From Burkholderia ubonensis (GTDB taxonomy: Bacteria > Pseudomonadota > Gammaproteobacteria > Burkholderiales > Burkholderiaceae): a stretch of 64,000 nucleotides of DNA. Position numbers and translations under genes: made by a program. Positions 17,996 through 26,270 of the stretch are shown in pieces. The notes below the pieces were generated by a model that had not been told where the DNA came from, ran no database searches, and saw only the letters and a list, made by a program, of their open reading frames with translations. Within the stretch, counting starts at the first letter, position 1, and every line of letters starts with the position of its first letter. The stretch is from positions 434,001-498,000 of the forward strand of contig NZ_CADFEB010000006.1 of assembly GCF_902833085.1 (NCBI RefSeq), read 5' to 3'.

Positions 17996-18639
17996 TCACG
18001 GTGCTCATCGCCGACGACCATACGCTCGTGCGCGACGGGTTGCGGCACATTCTGCAGAACGCCAGCGGCTTCGAGGTCGCCGGCGAGGCCTGGGACGGCC
18101 CGACGACGATCGCGCTCGTGCGCTCGACCCCCGCGCAGGTGCTGGTGCTCGACCTGTCGATGCCCGGTCGCAACGGCGTCGAACTCATCAAGCAGATCAA
18201 GGACGAGAAGCCGGCGCTACGCGTGCTGGTGCTGACGATGCACGCGGAGCAGCAATATGCGGTGCGCGCGTTCCGCGCGGGCGCATCAGGCTATCTGACG
18301 AAGGAAAGCGCGAGCGCCGAGCTGGTCGGCGCGGTGATGAAGGTCGCGTCGGGCGGCGTCTACGTGAGCCTCGCGATGGCCGAGCAGTTCGCGCAGAGCC
18401 TGAACGAGCCGGCGGAAACGTTGCCGCACCAGCGGCTGTCGGACCGCGAGTTCGACGTGTTCCGGCGCATCGCCGCCGGGCAGACGCTGACCGAGATCGC
18501 ACAGGCGCTGTGCGTGAGCGCGAAGACGGTCAGCACCTACAAGACGCGGATTCTCGAAAAGATGCAGATGCCGCATGAGGCCGCGCTGGTGCGCTATGCG
18601 ATGCGGCACAAGCTGCTCGACGAGACGGACGACGTGTAA
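17992..18639 (+). CDS. NarL/FixJ-family response regulator
   Basis: 215 residues. Receiver domain with acidic pair Asp8/Asp9, phospho-acceptor Asp54 in LDLSMPG, Thr in LTMHA and Lys in LTKESA; then a LuxR-type helix-turn-helix (about 145-205) with LSDREFDVFRRIAAGQT and the recognition helix SAKTVSTYKTRIL. It is the cognate partner of the kinase just upstream, with an ATGA overlap. Targets unknown; no nearby gene carries an obvious repeated site. Confidence 0.95.
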   Translation: MITVLIADDHTLVRDGLRHILQNASGFEVAGEAWDGPTTIALVRSTPAQVLVLDLSMPGRNGVELIKQIKDEKPALRVLVLTMHAEQQYAVRAFRAGASGYLTKESASAELVGAVMKVASGGVYVSLAMAEQFAQSLNEPAETLPHQRLSDREFDVFRRIAAGQTLTEIAQALCVSAKTVSTYKTRILEKMQMPHEAALVRYAMRHKLLDETDDV

Positions 18640-18672
18640 CGGGCAACGCCGCCGGCACGCGTCCGCTCGCCG

Positions 18673-19074
18673 TCACTTTGCGGGCACCGGGCAGGCGAGA
18701 TCGCCCTCTTCGCACGACAGGTAGCCCTGCAGGCTCTCGGTGCGCGCTTTCGTCAGATCGTCGAGGCACATCGACACCACCATCGGATGGACGCTGCCGC
18801 CTTCCGCGCCCGCGCTCGAGAAACCGCATTCGGCGTCGCGATACGCGACCCACGCGCGCTGCGCGGAGACGAGCTTCTCCGCCAGCGGCCGGTTGTCCCG
18901 CACCCGCGCGGTGACGGCCTCGTAAGCCCGGTTCAGCTCCGCATCGGATTTCCGGTACGCGCGCTCGGCGCACGCACTCATCGACGCCTGGTCGGCGGCA
19001 TTCGCGCAGTTCGCCTGCGCATGGGCATTCGCCGCTACCGCCAGCAGCAACAGCAAACCGGTCAAGACACGCAT
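18673..19074 (-). CDS. LprI-like secreted protein (DUF1311)
   Basis: 133 residues. The start at 19074 follows AAGGAG and gives a signal peptide cleaved after AHAQ (about residue 19). The mature part has the LprI-type pattern: NCANAADQASMSACAERAYRKSDAELN, then R.W..YRDAECGF and a C-terminal CL..LT..RTESL. Four or more cysteines suggest two disulfides. Members are periplasmic; LprI of Mycobacterium inhibits lysozyme, but most proteobacterial members are untested. Convergent with the response regulator gene. Confidence 0.85.
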   Translation of the reverse strand: MRVLTGLLLLLAVAANAHAQANCANAADQASMSACAERAYRKSDAELNRAYEAVTARVRDNRPLAEKLVSAQRAWVAYRDAECGFSSAGAEGGSVHPMVVSMCLDDLTKARTESLQGYLSCEEGDLACPVPAK

Positions 19075-19259
19075 GGACGCTCCTTTTATTCGTTGATGTC
19101 GTGGAACACGATGCCGGGCCGGCCGCCCTGCCGTGCCTCGGAGCACGGCGCCGCGCGCCGGGCCGGCGCGTGTCGACGCGCGGCGGCCGCCTCGGCGCGG
19201 CGACATCGACCGCGATGCTAGCGCACGCCCGTGTAATTGTCAGCCGCATAGTGTCGTGC

Positions 19260-19287
19260 TTGCATCCGCCCCTCGCCCGCCTACACT
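19260..19287 (+). promoter_or_regulatory. Candidate promoter of the DUF1326 operon
   Basis: TTGCAT (19260-19265), 16-bp spacer, TACACT (19282-19287), about 165 bp upstream of the DUF1326 start. This is the best sigma-70-like pair in the 385-bp gap 19075-19459, which otherwise shows only Arg-codon-rich non-coding sequence. Confidence 0.35.
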
Positions 19288-19459
19288 GGAAAATCGAAAC
19301 CCCGTTTCGATCCCGCTAGCGCATCCATCCCGCTCCCCGCAACCGCTGCATTCCTCAGCGCAATCCGCGTTCGCACCGTCGACACGCGCGCGACGTCGCG
19401 TCGGCCGGTCGCCCGTGCGTCGCCCTTCGCGCGGTCGCCCTCGCACAATGGAGGAAACA

Positions 19460-20062
19460 ATGAGCTATCACCTGGAAGGCCGTCTGCTCGAGGTCTGCAA
19501 CTGCCGCGTGCTGTGTCCGTGCTGGATCGGCGAGGATCCCGACTTCGGCACCTGCGACTCGATCGTCGCGTGGCATATCGACAAGGGCGCCGTCGACGAC
19601 GTCGACGTCGGCGGCTGCACGATCGCCGCCGTCTGCCATATCCCCGGCAACGTGCTGCAAGGCAACTGGACCGCCGCGATCTTCGTCAACGACACCGCGA
19701 CCGACGAACAGGAGAAAGTGCTGCTCGACGTCTATACCGGCAAGGCCGGCGGGCCGATCGCCGAGCTGGCGCAGTTGATCGGCACCGTCGTATCGGTCGA
19801 GCGCGCGCCGATCAGGTTCGACGTCGTCGGCGCGAAGGGCACGCTGACGATCGGCGCCGACTACCACGCGGAGCTCGAGCCGTACCTCGGCCCGAGCGGC
19901 GCGCAGACGACGCTGGCCGACACCGTGTTCTCCACCGTGCCCGGCGCGCCCGTGTTCGTCGGCAAGGCGCCCGTCTATCGCTCGAAGAACGCGGCGATCG
20001 GCATCGACGTCAACCTGACGAACCACAACGCGCTGCAGAGCACGTTCCTGTTCGACGCCTGA
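19460..20062 (+). CDS. DUF1326 protein with CxCxxxCPC motif
   Basis: 200 residues, no signal peptide. The N-terminus has a dense cysteine cluster, CNCRVLCPCWIG, followed by a further Cys in FGTCDS and CTIAAVCHI, which looks like a soft-metal (copper or similar) or redox site. The start at 19460 is chosen because GGAGGAAACA lies directly before it; an ATG at 19448 is also in frame. It is 18 bp upstream of a DUF2182 gene. DUF1326 and DUF2182 genes are often paired, so they probably act together; the function of the pair is not known. Confidence 0.85.
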   Translation: MSYHLEGRLLEVCNCRVLCPCWIGEDPDFGTCDSIVAWHIDKGAVDDVDVGGCTIAAVCHIPGNVLQGNWTAAIFVNDTATDEQEKVLLDVYTGKAGGPIAELAQLIGTVVSVERAPIRFDVVGAKGTLTIGADYHAELEPYLGPSGAQTTLADTVFSTVPGAPVFVGKAPVYRSKNAAIGIDVNLTNHNALQSTFLFDA

Positions 20063-20080
20063 ACGGCGCCGGCAACGGCG

Positions 20081-20872
20081 ATGGCCGCGCGCGCGCATCG
20101 GCGCGTCTTTCCGCTCGTCTTCGCGAGCCTCGTCGCGCTCGCGTGGGCCGCGCTGTGGGCGTGGTCGAGCAGTCCGTACGGACGTTATCTCGATCACGGC
20201 GGCTGGACCGAGTCCGGACCGGCCGCCGCGCTGTGCCGCGCGCTGCCGGGCGGCGCGGTATGGCTGCCGGCCGCGATCGACGCCGCGGCGTGGACGCTGA
20301 TGATCCTCGCGATGATGCTGCCGACCACGCTGTCGCTGTTCAACGCGTTCGCGCGCGTCGTCGCGGGCCGGCCGGACCGCGCGCGCCTGCTCGCGCTCGT
20401 GGGGCTCGGCTACGTCGCGGCGTGGAGCGGCTTCGGGCTGCTCGCGCACGCGCTGCATGCGCTGCTGCTGGCCGGCGTCGCGCACGTGCCGGCGCTCGCG
20501 TGGCGCGGCTGGCTGATCGGCGCGGCGGTGTTCGCGCTCGCCGGCGCATTCCAGTTCAGCGCGCTCAAGACGCGCTGCCTCGAGCGCTGCCGTACGCCGC
20601 TCAGCTTCGTGATCAGCCACTGGCGCGGGCGCGCGCCGCAGCGCCACGCGTTCGCGCTGGGCGGGCGGCACGGGCTATTCTGCGTCGGCTGCTGCTGGGC
20701 GCTGATGCTGCTGATGTTCGTCGTCGGCGCAGGCAGCCTCGGCTGGATGCTCGCGCTCGCGGCCGCGATGGCGCTCGAGAAGAATGCCGCGTGGGGGCGC
20801 CGCGTCACCGCGCCGCTCGGCTTCGCGCTGCTCGGCGGCGCGGTGCTGATCGCCGCCGGGCATCTTCTGTGA
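20081..20872 (+). CDS. DUF2182 integral membrane protein, predicted metal-binding
   Basis: 263 residues with about six membrane segments. Conserved family features seen: MILAMMLPTT in the second segment, KTRCLERCRTP in a loop, and HGLFCVGCCWALM in a later segment. The three Cys-rich spots and the His may form a metal site in the membrane. Second gene of a DUF1326-DUF2182-EamA operon (18 and 7 bp gaps). A role in metal transfer or a membrane redox step is plausible but unproven. Confidence 0.85.
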   Translation: MAARAHRRVFPLVFASLVALAWAALWAWSSSPYGRYLDHGGWTESGPAAALCRALPGGAVWLPAAIDAAAWTLMILAMMLPTTLSLFNAFARVVAGRPDRARLLALVGLGYVAAWSGFGLLAHALHALLLAGVAHVPALAWRGWLIGAAVFALAGAFQFSALKTRCLERCRTPLSFVISHWRGRAPQRHAFALGGRHGLFCVGCCWALMLLMFVVGAGSLGWMLALAAAMALEKNAAWGRRVTAPLGFALLGGAVLIAAGHLL

Positions 20873-20879
20873 GGCCGCG

Positions 20880-21803
20880 ATGCGCCCGCTCGTCACGCAC
20901 GGTTCCGTCGAGCGCCTGCGGCCGGCTGCGCGCACCGTGCTGCTGACGGCCGCCGCGATGCTTGCGTTCGCATCGAATTCCCTGCTGTGCCGTCTCGCGC
21001 TGCGCGACGCGCAGATCGACGCGGCCAGCTTCGGCAGCCTGCGCCTCGTGTCCGGCGCGCTGATGCTCGCGATCGTCGTCCGCGCAGGCGCCGGCCGGCC
21101 GCCGCCGCGCGCCGACTGGCTGGCCGCGGCGATGCTGTTCGCGTACGTCGCGTGCTTCTCGTTCGCGTACCTGAGCGTCAGCGCGGCAACCGGTGCGCTG
21201 ATCCTGTTCGGCGCGGTCCAGCTGACGATGTTCGCGGCCGGGCTGCACGCCGGCGAGCGGTTCACCGCGCCGGGCTGGGTCGGGATGGCCGCCGCGGTCG
21301 CGGGGCTGCTGTACCTCGTGTCGCCCGGCATGTCCGCTCCGACGCCGGGCGGCGTCGTGCTGATGTCGGCCGCGGGCGTCGCGTGGGGCGTCTATTCGCT
21401 GCGCGGACGCGGGCTCGCCGATCCGCTCGCGGCGACCGCCGGCAACTTCCTGCGCGCCGCGCCGATGGCGCTGGCCCTGAGCGCGGCGTTCGCCGGGCGT
21501 TTTCATCCGACGACGCGCGGCGCGCTGCTCGCGGTCGCGTCGGGCGCGCTGACGTCCGGTATCGGCTACGTGATCTGGTATGCGGCGCTGAAACACCTCA
21601 CCGCGATGCGCGCAGCCGCGGTCCAGCTGTCGGTGCCGCCGATCGCCGCGTGCGGCGCGGTGCTGTTTCTCGCGGAACGGCCGACGTGGCGGCTCGCGAT
21701 CGCGTCGGCGGCGATCCTCGGCGGCATCGCGCTCGTGCTCGCCAGCCGCGCGCACGGGAAAGCCGCGCCGCAGGCGCAGCGTCCGCCCGACACGCGGGAA
21801 TGA
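20880..21803 (+). CDS. EamA-family (DMT) transporter
   Basis: 307 residues, ten predicted membrane segments in two EamA repeats (about 18-145 and 155-290). It has the typical AFASNSLLCRLAL opening and the second-repeat SGIGYVIWYAALKHL motif. It probably exports a metabolite; the substrate cannot be read from sequence. It starts 7 bp after the DUF2182 stop, so it is the third gene of that operon. Confidence 0.88.
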   Translation: MRPLVTHGSVERLRPAARTVLLTAAAMLAFASNSLLCRLALRDAQIDAASFGSLRLVSGALMLAIVVRAGAGRPPPRADWLAAAMLFAYVACFSFAYLSVSAATGALILFGAVQLTMFAAGLHAGERFTAPGWVGMAAAVAGLLYLVSPGMSAPTPGGVVLMSAAGVAWGVYSLRGRGLADPLAATAGNFLRAAPMALALSAAFAGRFHPTTRGALLAVASGALTSGIGYVIWYAALKHLTAMRAAAVQLSVPPIAACGAVLFLAERPTWRLAIASAAILGGIALVLASRAHGKAAPQAQRPPDTRE

Positions 21804-21867
21804 GCGCCGGGCGCGTGCGTGCGCCGATGCGGGCAAGCATCGGCGCGGCCCCCCTTTATGCGAGAAA

Positions 21868-21892
21868 GCCCGCGCTCGAACCGAGTGCGGGC
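21868..21892. terminator. Terminator hairpin between EamA and DUF4148 genes
   Basis: GCCCGC-G-CTCG, loop AAC, CGAG-T-GCGGGC. AAA precedes it on the plus strand (UUU for the minus-strand transcript), so it can end the DUF4148 transcript and may also act on the EamA operon. Confidence 0.65.
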
Positions 21893-21945
21893 CTTCCGTC
21901 ATTCCAGGGCGATCCGGCCGCCCTCGCGGGCGCCGGCGCGTCGGC

Positions 21946-22275
21946 TCAGTGGCCGCGGTAGACCGACGACGTGTCGCCGGACACCGGCACGACCACGCGC
22001 TGGCCGGCTTGCGACGCGGCGGCGGCATTCGCGCCGTAGCCCGTCGTGTCCGCCTGCGCGCCCGGGTTGCGGGTAGCGGCGATCTTCGCCTGCGCGGCCT
22101 GGATGTTTTCCGGATAGTTGATCCAGTCGTTCGGGTTGTAGCCGGCCTTCTCGAGCTCGACCAGTTCGGCGCGCACTTGCGCGCGGGTCAGCGGCTGCTG
22201 GTTCGATTGCGCGAACGAAACGGCCGGGGCGGCCACGATGACGGCCAGTGCAACTGCCTTGATCAGCGAATTCAT
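21946..22275 (-). CDS. DUF4148 secreted protein
   Basis: 109 residues. The start at 22275 follows CGGAGGTT. Signal peptide cleaved after SFAQ (about residue 23). The core LTRAQVRAELVELEKAGYNPNDW and the following YPENIQAAQAKIAA match DUF4148, a small Burkholderiales periplasmic family of unknown function. The tail is Gly/Ala/Val rich. A paralogue is encoded at 49825-50130. Confidence 0.9.
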   Translation of the reverse strand: MNSLIKAVALAVIVAAPAVSFAQSNQQPLTRAQVRAELVELEKAGYNPNDWINYPENIQAAQAKIAATRNPGAQADTTGYGANAAAASQAGQRVVVPVSGDTSSVYRGH

Positions 22276-22498
22276 GATTTGGAACCTCCGAGATTGTTTT
22301 TCAAACGCATCGGACTCATGGTTCGGTGCGGATGAGTGGAAGTCTAGGAGCCCCGGCAATCAGGGTAAATACTTAAATCGCAAATTCACTGTTGACGCAA
22401 AACGTACAATCGCCGTCTGCCCAGCCAATTAATCAGATGATTATCGAGCCGGCGGCAACGAATGCCCCGCGCATCACGGGCGCGGGACGCGACGCCAT

Positions 22499-23419
22499 TC
22501 AATTCACGCCGCCCCATTCCGCCGATGCCATCAGCCGATCGAACAGCAGCGCCTTGAGACGCACGACGTCGGCCGCCTCGATATCGTCGCCATACGCGAC
22601 GTGATGCAGCACGAGCTGCGGCGCGGCCGGGTCGGCGTGCGTGTGGCGCACCGTGCCGTCCAGCGTCAGCAGCGCAACATTGCCGCCGACCTCGTAAGGC
22701 AGCCGGATCCGCAGCGGCTCGCCCGCCGCGGCGATCGTCTGGCTCGCCGCCACCGACAGCCCGCTCAAGCTGATGTCGCGGACGATCCCGAAGCTGCCCA
22801 CGCCGTCCTGTCCGCCGCAGCAGCGGGCAGCGAGCCGCGCCGGCACGCGCGGCTCGGCGCGCACCCGCAGGCATTCGATGAAGCCGGGCGGCGACAGGGC
22901 CATGAACGGCGCGGGGCCGGGCTGCACCATCTCGACGGTCGCCGCGAAGCGGTACGCGGCGGCGCGCCCGATCGCGATCGCCTCGACGTCGTCGCCCGGC
23001 CTGAATTCGAGCGCCGTCGCATGCTGAGGCTCGATGAGCAGCGACTGCGACGCCCGCTGGCCGATCAGCCGGCAGCGCAGCATCGTGCGCGTCGCGCCGA
23101 CCCGCCGCCGCAGGCCGAGCGGCGCGCCCATCCACAGGCCCATGTGCGCGACCGACGGCACGTCGCCTTTCGGCGATTCCGCCGGGCCGGCCGCTGAGCC
23201 TTGGCCGGCTGCGCCTGAACCGGCCGCGCCTAGACCGGCCGTGTCTCTTCTCGCGGGCTGGAAATGGTCGAACAGGAAAGCGGGCTGCGCCGGGTCGTGC
23301 AGCGTCGTGCCGGCCGGCAGCAGCGCTGCGCCGCCGAGATCGTAGACGTCGAAGCCGAGCGGCGCGCCGGCCAGGAAATCGTCGTGCTCGAGCGCGACGT
23401 AATGGTAGGAAGTGCGCAT
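22499..23419 (-). CDS. PilZ-domain protein (YcgR-like)
   Basis: 306 residues. After a variable N-terminus with a Gly/Ala-rich linker (about 55-85), a YcgR-type flagellar-brake domain spans about 110-190, then a PilZ domain at about 192-300. The c-di-GMP signature is RVPARLAAR followed by DISLSGLSV, matching RxxxR and D/NxSxxG. It likely senses c-di-GMP and acts on the flagellar motor or another target. It lies 90 bp upstream of the PBP1a 3' end on the same strand, with no overlap. Confidence 0.85.
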   Translation of the reverse strand: MRTSYHYVALEHDDFLAGAPLGFDVYDLGGAALLPAGTTLHDPAQPAFLFDHFQPARRDTAGLGAAGSGAAGQGSAAGPAESPKGDVPSVAHMGLWMGAPLGLRRRVGATRTMLRCRLIGQRASQSLLIEPQHATALEFRPGDDVEAIAIGRAAAYRFAATVEMVQPGPAPFMALSPPGFIECLRVRAEPRVPARLAARCCGGQDGVGSFGIVRDISLSGLSVAASQTIAAAGEPLRIRLPYEVGGNVALLTLDGTVRHTHADPAAPQLVLHHVAYGDDIEAADVVRLKALLFDRLMASAEWGGVN

Positions 23420-23509
23420 CGGGGGGACGCGGACGAGCCGCGCGAGGCTGTCGTGATGGCGGTATTACGGCAGCCTGCGCGAAACCTGAATCGGAGGATT
23501 ACCCGGGGA

Positions 23510-26041
23510 TCACTCCGCGCCGCTCGCCCCGACGGGCGCTTGCGTGTCGGGCGCAGCCGGCGCGGGAGCCGGCGACGGTGACGCTGGAGACGTCGGCGCG
23601 GCCGGCGAGGCGCCGTTGCCGCCGCCCGCCCCGTTCGACGGCGCCTGCGGCGCACTGGCGGCGCTGCCCGACAACGCTGCCGCCGACGCGGCCACCTCGG
23701 ACGCCGGCACCCATTCCTCGACGATGCCGCCGGACGCGGCTTCCGGCGCGGACGCCTCCGACGCCGCACTCGCCTCCGGCTCGGCCGGCTGCGGCGCACG
23801 CGGCGCTTTCGGCGCGGGCGGCGGCGTCTTCGTGTCGGCCTTGAACCAGCCGCCGAACAGGCCCGTCATCCGATCCTGCAGCGATTCGAGCCAGCCCGGC
23901 GCGGGCTCGGTATCGAACTTCGCCTTGCCGTCGATCAGCCGCGCGCGCAGCGCACGCTGGAAGAAGTCGCCGACGATCGGCAGCGCGCTGTGCGCGCCCT
24001 GCCCCCAGTAATCGCTGCGCAGCGTCACGCGCCCGTCGTTGAAGCCGACCCACGCGCCCGCGACGAGGTCCGGCTGCATCAGGATGAACCAGCCGTCCGC
24101 GTTGTCCTGCGTCGTGCCGGTTTTGCCCGCGACGTCGCCGCGAATCCCGAAGCGCGTGCGGATGCTCGTGCCGGTGCCGCGGTCGACGACGTCGCGCATC
24201 ACGTCGACGAGCGTCTTGTCGGTCTCGGCGTCGAGCGCGCGCTCGGGCGGCGCCGGCGCGTACTCGGCGAGCACCTCGCCCTGGCGGGTCTCGATGCGCG
24301 TCACCATCTGCGGCTCGACGTACAGCCCGCCGTTCGCGATCGTCGCATACGACGCGACCATCTCCTTGAGCGTCACCGGGCTCGTGCCGAGCGCGAGCGA
24401 CGGCACGCGTTCGAGCGCGCTGTCGCGCACGCCCATCGCGTAGGCAAGCCGCGCGACCTTCGCGGGCCCGATCTTCTCCATCACCTGCGCGGTGATCCGG
24501 TTGCGCGACAGCGCGATCGCGTCGCGCAGCGTCATCGGCTTGCCCGTCGGCGGCGCGTCGTCGTTCGGCCGCCAGATCTCGCCGCCCTTCAGCGGGATCT
24601 CGACCGGCTGGTCGACGAACGTGTCGTCCGGCTTCATTCCGCTCGCGAACGCCGCGCCGTAGACGAACGGCTTGAACGTCGAGCCCGGCTGGCGGCGCGC
24701 CTGCGCGACGTGGTCGAACGGCTCGGCCGTGAAGTCGCGGCTGCCGACCCACGCGCGGATCTGCCCGCTGCGCGGATCGATCGCGAGAAAGCCCGCCTGC
24801 ACGTCGGTCTTGGTCTTGCAGAGCGCGCGCATGAAGCCGCGGTCGGCGGCGAGCGCCTTCATCGCGGCGGCGTCGCTCTTGCCGGCGTCCTGCATCGCCT
24901 TGTATTCGGGCGCTTCGCGCATGAACGCGCGGAACACCTCGTTGTCGGTCCCGCAGCCGTCGCGCCCGCTCCATGCGCCGTTCGCGATGCCCTGCAGCGC
25001 GTTCGCCTGCTGCTTCAGCGCCTGCGTCGCCATCGCCTGCAGGCGCGCGTCGATCGTCGTGCGGACGATCAGGCCGTCCGAGTAGATGTTGTAGTCGTTG
25101 CGGTCGGCCCATGCGATCAGCCACTTGCGCAGCTGCTGCGCAAAGTGCGGCGCAGGCCCGGGCGGCTCCTTCTGGCGCTCGAAGTCGATCCGCAGCGGGC
25201 GGCGCTGCAGCTGCTGGAACGTCGCCGGCGACAGCTTGCCGTACTTCACCATCTGGCCGAGCACGGTATTGCGCCGCTGCAGCGCGCGTTCGGGGTTCAG
25301 CACCGGGTTGTAGTAGCTGTTGCCCTTCAGCATCCCGACGAGCGTCGCGCTGTCGAGCACGTCGAGCTCGTCGGCCGACTTGTCGAAATAGGTGCGCGCG
25401 GCCATCTCGACGCCGTATGCGTTGTACAGGAACGGCACCGTGTTCAGGTAGGTCTCGAGGATCTGGTCCTTGCTGTAGACCGCCTCGATCTTCAGCGCGG
25501 TGATCGCTTCCTTCAGCTTGCGCGTGAGCGTCGGCGCGCGGCCGATCTCGTCCGGGTAGAGGTTGCGCGCGAGCTGCTGCGTGATCGTCGAGCCGCCCTG
25601 GCGGCTGCCCGAGAACGTGTGCAGCGCGGCCCCCGCGGTGCGCCGCCAGTCGAGCCCGTGGTGCTCGTAGAAGCGGTGATCCTCGGTCGCGATCAGTGCG
25701 TCGATCATGTGCGGCGAGATCTGCTTGAGCCCGACCCATTCGCGGTTCGACGGCTTGAATTCGGCGAGCAGCTTGCCGTCGGCGGACAGCACCTGCGCGG
25801 GCTGGTCGACGCGCGCCTTGCGGATGTCGCCGATGCCCGGCGTGAACGGGATCAGCGCGAGCACGTACAGCACGAACAGCGCCGGCACGGCGGCGACGGC
25901 GAGCAGCACGCTGCGCCGCGTCGGATGACGCAGGTGGAGCCAGGCGGCGGCGAGGAGACGCTTGAGCAACGCGGCGACGGCGGCCGCGACGGGTTGGGCG
26001 CGCGCGACCCACTTGGCACAAAGGTCACGCACTGACGACAC
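23510..26041 (-). CDS. mrcA: Class A penicillin-binding protein 1a family
   Basis: Bifunctional peptidoglycan synthase, 843 residues from the GTG at 26041. Order: cytoplasmic tail, TM at about 45-66, glycosyltransferase GT51 domain with EDHRFYEHHG and GGSTITQQLARNLY, linker, transpeptidase with SxxK in GSTFKPF, SRN and KTGTT. The C-terminal 110 residues are a low-complexity Pro/Ala/Ser/Glu tail. The start is uncertain: upstream in-frame codons would run into the terminator at 26182-26218, which argues against a longer protein. PBP1a-type assignment (not PBP1b or PbpC) rests on length and motif order. Confidence 0.9.
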   Translation of the reverse strand: MSSVRDLCAKWVARAQPVAAAVAALLKRLLAAAWLHLRHPTRRSVLLAVAAVPALFVLYVLALIPFTPGIGDIRKARVDQPAQVLSADGKLLAEFKPSNREWVGLKQISPHMIDALIATEDHRFYEHHGLDWRRTAGAALHTFSGSRQGGSTITQQLARNLYPDEIGRAPTLTRKLKEAITALKIEAVYSKDQILETYLNTVPFLYNAYGVEMAARTYFDKSADELDVLDSATLVGMLKGNSYYNPVLNPERALQRRNTVLGQMVKYGKLSPATFQQLQRRPLRIDFERQKEPPGPAPHFAQQLRKWLIAWADRNDYNIYSDGLIVRTTIDARLQAMATQALKQQANALQGIANGAWSGRDGCGTDNEVFRAFMREAPEYKAMQDAGKSDAAAMKALAADRGFMRALCKTKTDVQAGFLAIDPRSGQIRAWVGSRDFTAEPFDHVAQARRQPGSTFKPFVYGAAFASGMKPDDTFVDQPVEIPLKGGEIWRPNDDAPPTGKPMTLRDAIALSRNRITAQVMEKIGPAKVARLAYAMGVRDSALERVPSLALGTSPVTLKEMVASYATIANGGLYVEPQMVTRIETRQGEVLAEYAPAPPERALDAETDKTLVDVMRDVVDRGTGTSIRTRFGIRGDVAGKTGTTQDNADGWFILMQPDLVAGAWVGFNDGRVTLRSDYWGQGAHSALPIVGDFFQRALRARLIDGKAKFDTEPAPGWLESLQDRMTGLFGGWFKADTKTPPPAPKAPRAPQPAEPEASAASEASAPEAASGGIVEEWVPASEVAASAAALSGSAASAPQAPSNGAGGGNGASPAAPTSPASPSPAPAPAAPDTQAPVGASGAE

Positions 26042-26181
26042 GTTTCGGCGATTCACGCGGATGTGGGATCTGCTGGAAAGGCAGCATCGTACCAAAACTC
26101 GCGCGGCGGGCCGTCCGGCGGACGGCGCAACGCCTCGCCGACGCTCGTTCGCGCGCTGGCCGCCGGGCCGGCGACGCGCGC

Positions 26182-26218
26182 AAAAAAGGCGCGCGTCCGG
26201 CAACCGGAACCGCGCGCC
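26182..26218 (-). terminator. Intrinsic terminator of the hydroxyproline dehydratase gene
   Basis: On the minus strand, GGCGCGCG pairs with CGCGCGCC, with an inner CCGG/CCGG hairpin, followed by six T (26182-26187). It lies 52 bp past the dehydratase stop. A textbook rho-independent terminator. Confidence 0.85.
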
Positions 26219-26270
26219 AAGCCTGGTACTGCAACCGGTTCGACCCGTGCCCGGCAGCCGGGCTGCGCGC

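Noticed and set aside
23510-26203. Longer PBP1a starting near 26203
   Set aside because: The extra N-terminus overlaps the intrinsic terminator at 26182-26218 of the neighbouring gene and has no ribosome-binding site.
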